From assembly GCA_964370075.1 (NCBI GenBank), contig CAYJHC010000018.1, positions 1 through 24,451 on the forward strand: a stretch of DNA of 24,451 nucleotides, written 5' to 3'. The position numbers and the translations under genes are program-made. This DNA is from CAYJHC01 sp964370075 (GTDB taxonomy: Bacteria > Bacillota > Clostridia > Peptostreptococcales > Anaerovoracaceae). The notes beneath the pieces were generated by a model. That model did not search any database. It had not been told where the DNA came from and saw nothing but the letters and a program-made list of their open reading frames with translations. Every line of letters starts with the position of its first letter. Position 1 is the first letter of the stretch. Shown in pieces: positions 16,371 to 23,019 of this stretch.

Positions 16371-18697
16371 TAGTTCACCTCATGAATTTTCCTATCTTCA
16401 ACTTCTGACTTCTTTGCATCATTAAATCTATCCACCGTCCCTACTAAGTAGCCAGTGATTCTTCTTATTCTTTCAAAGCCTTCATCCCCATCATCTTCTT
16501 TTCTTTTGCACATCGGACACTCATTGTCAATTACTCCAGTATATCCACAAACTGGATCCCTATCTACAGGATGATTAATTGAGCCATACCCTACTCCTGA
16601 TTCTTTCATATGTCTAATAATTAGTTCAAAGGCTTCTAAATTCTTTAGTGGATCCCCATCAACTTCAACATAACTTATATGTCCAGCATTACAAAGTTTA
16701 TGATAAGGTGCTTCGATACTGATTTTTTCAAAAGCACTAATATTAAATCCAACTGGGATATGGAATGAATTTGTGTAGTAATCTTTATCCGTAACCCCAG
16801 GAATCTCGCTGTACTTTTCTCTATCAATTCTAACAAATCTTCCAGATAAGCCTTCTGCTGGTGTTGCTAACAATGTATAATTCATTCCTGTCTGTGCAGC
16901 TTTTTCATCTATATATTTTCTCATAAATCCTATTATTTCTAGACCAAGGTTTCTTGCTTCCTCTGTTTCTCCATGATGACTTCCTATTAAGGATGTTAAT
17001 GTCTCTGCTAACCCAATAAATCCTAACGATAAAGTTCCATGCTTTAATACTTCTCCTATTTTATCTTCAGGCTTTAATTTTTCAGAGTCTTGCCATAAAC
17101 CTTGTCCCATTAAGAACGGGAAATTTTTAACTTTCTTCTGAGCTTGAATTTTATATCTCTCCATTAATTGTTCACAAGCAACCTGTAGTTGTCTTTCTAG
17201 CTCTTCAAAAAATTGATCTAAGTTTCCATGAGCTTTAATTGCAATCCTTGGAAGGTTAATAGATGTAAAGCTTAAGTTCCCTCTGCCACTAACCACTTGC
17301 TTATCTTTATCATAAACATTGGCAATTACTCTAGTTCTACATCCCATGTATGCAACCTCACTATCCGGATCACCTTCCTTATAAAACTGTAAATTATAAG
17401 GTGCATCAAGGAATGAAAAGTTAGGAAACAATCTTTTTGCAGAAACCTTCATAGCTAATTTAAATAGGTCATAGTTGGGATCTTCTGGATTAAAACTAAT
17501 TCCTTCTTTAACTTTAAAAATATTTATTGGAAATATAGCTGTTTCCCCATTTCCGAGTCCAGATTCAGTAGCAAGCAAAATACTCTCTATAACTAATCTC
17601 CCTTCAGGAGATGTATCCGTACCATAATTAATTGACGAAAAAGGAATTTGAGCTCCTGCTCTAGAGTGCATAGTATTTAAATTATGTACAAATGCTTCCA
17701 TTGCTTGATATGTTGCTCTTTTAATTTCAGTCAAAGCATACTCCTGAGCTTTTTCTTGTATTTTTTCTACATTCTTTTCATCAAAAGAGGATATTAGTTT
17801 TTCTGCTTCATGTTTTTGATAATCATCTTGGTTTGCCATTGTAGGGCAAAGTCCCTTTTCCTCAAAAATTTCTTTTCCTATTTTTTTTGCAGTTTCAACC
17901 CCATTTTCTTTGTCATGAACCATTTCCATTAATTTTCCAATATTAGTCCAATATAATCTTTTAAATGTCTTCTTTACACCCTCTGCCATTCCATAATCAA
18001 AATCAGGTATACTCTGTCCTCCATGTTGATCATTTTGATTTGATTGAATTGCAATGCACGCTAAAGCTGCATAACTTTGTATATCATTTGGTTCTCTCAA
18101 GAAACCATGTCCAGTTGAAAAACCATTTTTAAATAGTTTATTGATATTAATTTGACAACAAGTTGTAGTAAGTGTAAGAAAATCCAAATCATGAATGTGT
18201 AGGTCCCCTTCTTTATGTGCCTTGCTATGTATTGGGTTTAATACATACATATCATAGAACTGCTTAGCACCTTCCGAACCATATTTAAGCATAGTTCCCA
18301 TAGCCGTATCTCCATCTATGTTTGCATTCTCCCTTTTTGCATCATTATCTTTTGCATCTTTGAACGTTAGATCTTCATAAACTTTCATTAGTCTAGTATT
18401 CATGTCTCTAACTTTAGTTCTATCATTTCGATAAACAATAAATTCCTTTGCTGTTCTAGCATGTCCATTATCTATAAGAATTTTTTCTACAGCATCTTGA
18501 ATTTCTTCAACTGTTGGAGTGTCGTTGTGGCAAACCTCTGTTAAATAAAGCTCGACTTGCTTAGCTAAATAATCTGCTTTCTCTTTATCACTACCTCCCA
18601 GAGCTTTCGCTGCCGCATAAATAGCCTCTGAAATTTTTTCAATTTTAAAGTCAGATACTCTACCATCTCTTTTTACAATCTTAATAATAGTTCCCAT
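16370..18697 (-). CDS. nrdD: Anaerobic ribonucleoside-triphosphate reductase (class III)
   Basis: A 775-residue class III ribonucleotide reductase that makes deoxynucleotides without oxygen. The N-terminal 95 residues are an ATP-cone allosteric domain (IKIVKRDGRVSDFKIEKISEAIY). The barrel core contains MGCRTRV and CNAGHISYVEVDG with likely active-site cysteines. The C-terminus has the zinc-type cysteines CGYTGVIDNECPMC and the glycyl-radical loop RITGYLVG with the radical glycine near residue 749. AAGGAG lies six bases before the ATG. It is the first gene of an nrdDG pair. Confidence 0.97.
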   Translation of the reverse strand: MGTIIKIVKRDGRVSDFKIEKISEAIYAAAKALGGSDKEKADYLAKQVELYLTEVCHNDTPTVEEIQDAVEKILIDNGHARTAKEFIVYRNDRTKVRDMNTRLMKVYEDLTFKDAKDNDAKRENANIDGDTAMGTMLKYGSEGAKQFYDMYVLNPIHSKAHKEGDLHIHDLDFLTLTTTCCQININKLFKNGFSTGHGFLREPNDIQSYAALACIAIQSNQNDQHGGQSIPDFDYGMAEGVKKTFKRLYWTNIGKLMEMVHDKENGVETAKKIGKEIFEEKGLCPTMANQDDYQKHEAEKLISSFDEKNVEKIQEKAQEYALTEIKRATYQAMEAFVHNLNTMHSRAGAQIPFSSINYGTDTSPEGRLVIESILLATESGLGNGETAIFPINIFKVKEGISFNPEDPNYDLFKLAMKVSAKRLFPNFSFLDAPYNLQFYKEGDPDSEVAYMGCRTRVIANVYDKDKQVVSGRGNLSFTSINLPRIAIKAHGNLDQFFEELERQLQVACEQLMERYKIQAQKKVKNFPFLMGQGLWQDSEKLKPEDKIGEVLKHGTLSLGFIGLAETLTSLIGSHHGETEEARNLGLEIIGFMRKYIDEKAAQTGMNYTLLATPAEGLSGRFVRIDREKYSEIPGVTDKDYYTNSFHIPVGFNISAFEKISIEAPYHKLCNAGHISYVEVDGDPLKNLEAFELIIRHMKESGVGYGSINHPVDRDPVCGYTGVIDNECPMCKRKEDDGDEGFERIRRITGYLVGTVDRFNDAKKSEVEDRKIHEVN

Positions 18698-18823
18698 TCT
18701 ACTCTCCTTTTCCTCACTTTATTCCCTTATATTTTTGTTACTATACAGTACAAAAACTAGAATTTTTCAACATAGATTTACCATTTTTAGAAATTTTATA
18801 TACATGTATGTAAAAAAAGTCAT

Positions 18824-18839
18824 ATACAAGATATAGTAT
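18824..18839 (-). promoter_or_regulatory. Probable NrdR box upstream of nrdD
   Basis: ATACAAGATATAGTAT agrees at about 13 of 16 positions with the NrdR operator pattern acaCwAtATaTwGtgt as I recall it. NrdR represses ribonucleotide reductase genes and usually binds two boxes about 31 bases apart. A convincing second box was not found at that distance on either side. The box lies about 16-31 bases downstream of the predicted start of transcription, which fits repression. Confidence 0.5.
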
Positions 18840-18861
18840 ATTTTCTTAATATTCTTATAAG

Positions 18862-18889
18862 ATTATACCCTATTTTGTTTATTAATCAA
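18862..18889 (-). promoter_or_regulatory. Promoter of nrdDG
   Basis: On the minus strand TTGATT (18884-18889) and TATAAT (18862-18867) are separated by 16 bases. Transcription would start near 18855, giving a leader of about 158 bases before nrdD. Confidence 0.6.
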
Positions 18890-19188
18890 GCAAAAATTTT
18901 AAAAAAAACAAAAAAAAACAACTTGTAATTTATAGTTGCTAAAACTCCTTTAAATTTACAGTAACAACGTTAGTGTAAATAACATTAAGTTTATTAACTA
19001 AGGATTATTGGATAATTATGCTCAAATTAGAAAAGCCTTTAAGGTTTCATCTAACTATAAAAATTATAAAATTTCAAATAAAATCAATTTAAATTTTGCT
19101 AAGGAACATTCTCTATCAATATTACTCAATAAGGTATTGTAGCAATGTGCTTATTATATTATTTCAGGTAGTTTCATGTCCATTTTTT

Positions 19189-19216
19189 TTGATATTTTTT
19201 AGTTTTATGTTATCAT
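19189..19216 (+). promoter_or_regulatory. Possible promoter of the PepD-like gene
   Basis: TTGATA (19189-19194) and TATCAT (19211-19216) are separated by 16 bases, about 60 bases before the start codon. It is a moderate match to a vegetative promoter. Confidence 0.45.
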
Positions 19217-19276
19217 AGAGGTGGCTTTTGCCATAGTATATACAACAATAAGATATTAAACATAGTGAGGAGAAAT

Positions 19277-20674
19277 ATGAAAAAAAATTTTTCAACAATT
19301 TTTGTTATAGCAATAATAACAATAGTGGCAATAATTATAATTATGTTAACTCAAATCGATTCTGAGCAAATATCCGAATCAAAGAGTATGAAAACATCAT
19401 TATATTCAAATTATGAAAACCTAAAAACCTTTTATGCCGAAGCTGATAATCATAGTGAAGTAATCGATCATCTTTATACTTGGGGAACAGAAAATGGATT
19501 TTCTTCTAGTAAAGATGGTAATATACTAACTATAACTAAACCCGCTAGCGAAGAGTATCATACAGCACCTACTACTTCTCTACACATAGATGTTGATTTA
19601 GACGATAGTAAATCTTTAGCACAGTCAACTTCAATAGCTCTAAGTACATTATTAGGAACATCTGACTATGGTGAAGTTTCAGTAATATTCACTCCTTCCA
19701 ACCATTTTGACTATTATGGAGCCAAATCAATCCCGTCAACTATGCTGGATGCTGACAATTTGATTTCTTTAAGATATGGAGAAGATTCAGGCCTTACTAT
19801 TGCTACGGCCTCTCAATCTGAGATTTCATTAAGTTCTAATTTGAACTATACAACCCCATCCTATGAAAATGCGTACACTATTACAGTTAGTGGTATAAGC
19901 ATGCCTAATAATTCATATAATATCATTTATGAAAAAAATCCAATTACTGAGTTATGTGATTTTATGTCTACATTAAATGATGACTCAATATATTTTGAAT
20001 ATAGCAACTTAGAAGCTGGAAGCTCTGGGGAGAAGTTTCCTTATTCTGTTTCAGTAACACTTCTTTTTGATGACCGAAATGAAGATACTTTCCTAAGAAG
20101 AATAGCCTCCTTAGAAGAAAAATTTGAAAGTTATTATAAAGATGACTATCCAGATTACAGTTTTTCATGCAACGAAGTTCCTGTTCCTTCCAAGGTAATT
20201 ACACAAGAAGACGGATTACGAGTCTTAGGTTTTATATATACTTTGGCAGATAGGATTCGCGATATAGAAGAGGATCAGTTAATATCAGTTGCTGTTTTAA
20301 ATCAAATCTCAACTAGCAACAATTTAAGTATTTCAATGGTTGGTTATTCAACAGATGACATGTCCCAACAGGAACTGTCAGACAACTTAACGAAGTCTGC
20401 TGGACTATCTAAACTATCCATATCCATAAAGGAAACTATCCCTAAGTGGAATAGTAGTATAGAAGGAAATCAATTACTCGAAAGCTTAGAAGAAAATTTA
20501 AGTAATGCTGGCGCTCAAATTGATCCACCCTTTACAACTTTTTTACCTTCCTCTGCAGGTTACTTTCAATTAGCGAATCCAGAAATTAATCAAATTATTT
20601 TTAATACAAATAATACGGAGTCCTTTGAACAAACCACTGCATTATTAGAGTTTATAAAAAATTTAAAAGAGTAA
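19277..20674 (+). CDS. Membrane-anchored PepD-like (M20C) pseudo-peptidase
   Basis: A 465-residue protein with one N-terminal membrane anchor (about residues 6-24) and a large outer domain. By eye its segments follow the order of Xaa-His dipeptidases (M20C). YSNYENLKTF is near 43-52, DGNILTITKPAS at 80-91, and SLHIDVD at 101-107 stands in place of LQGHLDMV. The metal-bridging ADNG becomes AQST (115-118). FTPSNHFDYYGA (138-149) stands where FTVDEETGLTGA is usual. LISLRYGEDSGL (162-173) replaces LINLDSEEEGEL, VSGISMPNNSY (204-214) replaces VSGLKGGHSG, and the final HSP(D/E)E region is also lost. Only H103-x-D105 may survive. About 40 residues between the first and second ligand regions seem deleted. 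The frame opens at GTG 19265, but GTGAGGAG is the ribosome site for ATG 19277. The mscS-like gene follows 61 bases on. Peptidase activity is unlikely; a binding or sensing role is a guess. Confidence 0.6.
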   Translation: MKKNFSTIFVIAIITIVAIIIIMLTQIDSEQISESKSMKTSLYSNYENLKTFYAEADNHSEVIDHLYTWGTENGFSSSKDGNILTITKPASEEYHTAPTTSLHIDVDLDDSKSLAQSTSIALSTLLGTSDYGEVSVIFTPSNHFDYYGAKSIPSTMLDADNLISLRYGEDSGLTIATASQSEISLSSNLNYTTPSYENAYTITVSGISMPNNSYNIIYEKNPITELCDFMSTLNDDSIYFEYSNLEAGSSGEKFPYSVSVTLLFDDRNEDTFLRRIASLEEKFESYYKDDYPDYSFSCNEVPVPSKVITQEDGLRVLGFIYTLADRIRDIEEDQLISVAVLNQISTSNNLSISMVGYSTDDMSQQELSDNLTKSAGLSKLSISIKETIPKWNSSIEGNQLLESLEENLSNAGAQIDPPFTTFLPSSAGYFQLANPEINQIIFNTNNTESFEQTTALLEFIKNLKE

Positions 20675-20735
20675 TAGCACCTTACTATACTTAAGCAATT
20701 AAACTAAAAAATAAATTAAGGAGATAGATATTAAA

Positions 20736-21542
20736 ATGATAATAGAAAAAGTACTAGATTTTTTAAATGCTCATGGAGAAAAAATTTTATTTGCAATTAT
20801 ATTCTTAGCGTTAGGATATGTACTCATTAAAGTTTTTCTTCGAGTTTCAAAAAAAGCTATGAACAAAAGAGGTGTAGAGGCTAACTCGTCTAACTTCATT
20901 ATATCAATTGCAAAGTTTACTTTATATGTTTTATTAGTATGCACTGTCCTTCAAATTATAGGAGTTCCTGTAACTACAATAATAGCAGCCTTAAGTGTAG
21001 TTGGTATTGCCGTAGGCTTAGCCATTCAAAACAGCTTAGCTAATGTAGCAGGTGGTTTTATTATTATTTTCACTCAGCCATTTCAAAAAGGTGACTATAT
21101 ATTACTGGATGATGTAGAAGGAACTGTTATACAAACAGGAATACTCCAGACTAAAATTGCAACCTTAGATAATAGAATAATATTTATTCCAACCTCTCAA
21201 ATTACGGACAACAACCTGACTAATTTTACTGTTTCCGGCACAAGAAGAATAATGCTTGAAATTTCAATAGGTTATGAAGATGATTTCAGAAAAGCCATTA
21301 CATTAATTGAAGAAATTGTTAAAAATGATCCTCTAATATTAGAAGAGTCCGAAGAACAGCAGCACTTTATTAGAATGATTGAACATGGAGATAGCGCAAT
21401 AATACTAGCTGTACGAGTTTGGTCTACCTCAGAAAATTACATAAATGCACGAAGTGGATTATTAGAACAAATTAAAGATGCTTTTGATCAAAACAGTATA
21501 TCAATTCCCTTTCCTCAACTTGATGTATCTATAAAAAAGTAA
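20736..21542 (+). CDS. Small-conductance mechanosensitive channel, MscS family
   Basis: A 268-residue MscS-type channel, which opens under membrane tension and releases solutes in osmotic downshock. Three membrane helices are visible at about 17-35, 55-77 and 82-112. The pore helix has the typical small-residue pattern VVGIAVGLAIQNSLANVAGGFIIIFTQPFQKGD, followed by the beta domain VEGTVIQTGILQTKIATLDNRIIFIPTSQI. The C-terminal alpha/beta domain reaches residue 268. AAGGAG lies about twelve bases before the ATG, slightly far. It follows the PepD-like gene by 61 bases on the same strand, and I see no terminator between them. Its last 42 bases overlap the convergent DUF1461 gene. Confidence 0.94.
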   Translation: MIIEKVLDFLNAHGEKILFAIIFLALGYVLIKVFLRVSKKAMNKRGVEANSSNFIISIAKFTLYVLLVCTVLQIIGVPVTTIIAALSVVGIAVGLAIQNSLANVAGGFIIIFTQPFQKGDYILLDDVEGTVIQTGILQTKIATLDNRIIFIPTSQITDNNLTNFTVSGTRRIMLEISIGYEDDFRKAITLIEEIVKNDPLILEESEEQQHFIRMIEHGDSAIILAVRVWSTSENYINARSGLLEQIKDAFDQNSISIPFPQLDVSIKK

Positions 21543-22160
21543 TTGTATCACCGAAAATAGTATTAATACTACAATTATCATAATTGCGCAGAGCATAAAA
21601 AATTCTTCTGGTAAGATATTAATTATAGGATCAGTATAAGGATCAAATATCCAATAGTCATTGTCAAATGCAATTTCATGAAATGTTACAAATACCCAAT
21701 CCCAATTTATTGCAGAAAAAACTCCTAATACCAAAGGTATACCTAGAGTGAGAATACTTGAATATTTTAAGACTTCCCACTCTTTTTTCTTTGCCTTATA
21801 AATAATCACAAACGTCACTAAAGGAATTAGTAAAATAGTAATATATTGAAATGCCAAAAATATCACCTTTACTTCTTCAAAATGAATTTTTCCATGTTCA
21901 GACATAATAAAAGAAGTAAACTTTAATTCTTCTTCTCCTAAAATAGTATTATACTCAATTAATATTAAGTAATTCTCGACTATTTCTTGATAACTATACC
22001 CACTATTTTCTTGAATATCATATAGCTCAACTGCAAACTTATATAATGGTGTAAAATTTAATGTAGCAACTACTGATGACCCTATCAAAAATAAAGAAAT
22101 TATAAGGGCACCTATAGTATTGGTTATTCTTCTTGTATACTTTATATTGTGTTCTTTCAT
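21501..22160 (-). CDS. TIGR01906/DUF1461 integral membrane protein
   Basis: A 219-residue membrane protein of unknown function. Four hydrophobic helices lie near residues 14-35, 99-121, 132-150 and 186-210. The family signature is clear: EHGKIHFEEVKVIF (88-101) and NWDWVFVTFHEIAFDNDYWIFDPYTDPIINILPEEFF (152-188). These conserved aromatic and His residues lie outside the helices. The frame opens at an ATG at 22187, but AGGTGG six bases before the ATG at 22160 favours the later start. The 3' end runs 42 bases into the convergent mscS-like gene. Known relatives are common in Firmicutes; no activity is established. Confidence 0.85.
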   Translation of the reverse strand: MKEHNIKYTRRITNTIGALIISLFLIGSSVVATLNFTPLYKFAVELYDIQENSGYSYQEIVENYLILIEYNTILGEEELKFTSFIMSEHGKIHFEEVKVIFLAFQYITILLIPLVTFVIIYKAKKKEWEVLKYSSILTLGIPLVLGVFSAINWDWVFVTFHEIAFDNDYWIFDPYTDPIINILPEEFFMLCAIMIIVVLILFSVIQLLFYRYIKLRKGN

Positions 22161-22342
22161 TTTTGTCCACCTGAATTTAAATTTCATACTTCAATTATTA
22201 ACTATTTTTTCGAAAAGAATATATTTCTTTTCTTTTTAACTTGACCCTTTCAATAAAAAGGTATATCATGAAAACAATAAGAGTAGTTAAACACTCTTAT
22301 GCTAGTATACTATTTTTGCATTAATGCTTTAATAGGTTTAGC

Positions 22343-22434
22343 CGTTATTTTTTAAAATTCGTTATTACTATCTATGGATTACTTTAAAATTCGTTACAAC
22401 TAAAGCAATCGTTATTTTTACAAAATCCGTTATT
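22343..22434 (+). repeat. Cluster of CGTTA direct repeats
   Basis: CGTTA begins at 22343, 22360, 22392, 22410 and 22429. The first and last pairs form a composite unit: CGTTATTTTT, a short A-rich spacer, then CGTTATT, at 22343-22366 and 22410-22434. AAAATTCGTTA occurs twice (22354 and 22386) and AAAATCCGTTA once (22422). An exact inverted copy of AATTCGTTAC (22389-22398) lies at 22690-22699 in the leader of the next gene. The repeats could be regulator sites. Confidence 0.55.
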
Positions 22435-22591
22435 GTAAAATAATTGTTACTAGAACAGTTATTAGTTATTATTTTTAGTCTTAGTTATTTTTTATTTTTG
22501 CTATTATTTATATTGTAATTTGTATTACTACAATAAAGTAAATTAGCCAGGTGGATATTTTGGATTTTTTCTAAACAGATGAAACCGTGTT

Positions 22592-22621
22592 TTGACATCC
22601 TACTATACTTTTTAACATAAT
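22592..22621 (+). promoter_or_regulatory. Promoter of the small zinc-finger gene
   Basis: A perfect -35 TTGACA (22592-22597) and CATAAT (22616-22621) are separated by 18 bases. The start of transcription would be near 22628, leaving a leader of about 95 bases. Confidence 0.65.
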
Positions 22622-22723
22622 GGCATTTATACTCTACTTAAATTAAAATACATCATTCATCAAAGCCCCTTGTTAATTACATAGCTATAGTAACGAATTA
22701 TCGTATGGTTAGGAGGCGGCATT

Positions 22724-22906
22724 ATGAACATTTCAAAAAACAATTCTTCTTATTGCAGTTTATGTGAAAAAGAAGAAAGCACAAAATCCTTTGGAGGCGG
22801 TTACATTTGTGAGACTTGCATTAAGCTTATCAAAGCTGAAGTCAATTCAAACAATACCAATTCAGAAAACAAAGATGAGAACTTCCATGTTTTGAACAAA
22901 GAATAG
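22724..22906 (+). CDS. Stand-alone ClpX-type C4 zinc-finger protein
   Basis: A 60-residue protein with four cysteines in the ClpX N-terminal zinc-binding pattern: CSLC (Cys11, Cys14), then FGGGYICETCIKLIKAEV (Cys29, Cys32). In ClpX this domain dimerises and binds adaptors and substrates; here the ATPase part is absent and residues 40-60 form a polar, Asn-rich tail. AGGAGG lies seven bases before the ATG and a strong promoter stands upstream, so it is clearly an expressed gene. It ends before a shared terminator. A role as adaptor or regulator of a Clp protease is only a guess. Confidence 0.8.
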   Translation: MNISKNNSSYCSLCEKEESTKSFGGGYICETCIKLIKAEVNSNNTNSENKDENFHVLNKE

Positions 22907-22974
22907 GACGAAAAATTGTACACACTATTCTTGTAAAAGGTGGTTCAAATTGTAAATTTAATTCAAGCATTCAA

Positions 22975-23004
22975 AAAGGCGGCCTTTAATTTCAGGCCGC
23001 CTTT
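22975..23004. terminator. Convergent terminator between zinc-finger gene and histidine kinase
   Basis: An 11-bp GC-rich stem AAAGGCGGCCT (22975-22985) with AGGCCGCCTTT (22994-23004) around an eight-base loop. On the minus strand it runs into TTTTT, so it is a strong terminator for the histidine kinase. It can also end the plus-strand zinc-finger transcript, with a weaker tail. Confidence 0.9.
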
Positions 23005-23019
23005 AAAATGTAATTTTAT

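Larger units (their letters stand above)
18698..19276. other. Intergenic region between divergent nrdD and the PepD-like gene
   Basis: This 579-base AT-rich gap carries the nrdD promoter and NrdR-like box in its left third and a promoter for the plus-strand gene at its right end. The only small frame noticed, about 24 codons from an ATG at 19018, has no ribosome site and no recognisable features. I see no RNA gene or terminator in the middle part (about 18900-19180). Confidence 0.5.
22161..22723. other. AT-rich intergenic region with repeats, hairpins and a promoter
   Basis: No gene is visible in these 563 bases. They hold an AT-rich hairpin GAAAAGAA/TTCTTTTC (22212-22219 with 22225-22232) and an 8-bp hairpin ATAAGAGT/ACTCTTAT (22277-22284 with 22293-22300). 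A cluster of CGTTA repeats follows (22343-22434), and then a strong promoter at 22592-22621 reads toward the small zinc-finger gene. Confidence 0.6.

Noticed and set aside
19018..19092. Small open frame of about 24 codons in the nrdD upstream gap
   Set aside because: No ribosome binding site, low complexity and AT-driven codons; it looks like chance.
22160..22723. Insertion-sequence or MITE remnant in the repeat-rich gap
   Set aside because: No terminal inverted repeats with target duplication and no transposase fragment were seen; the repeats are short and internal.
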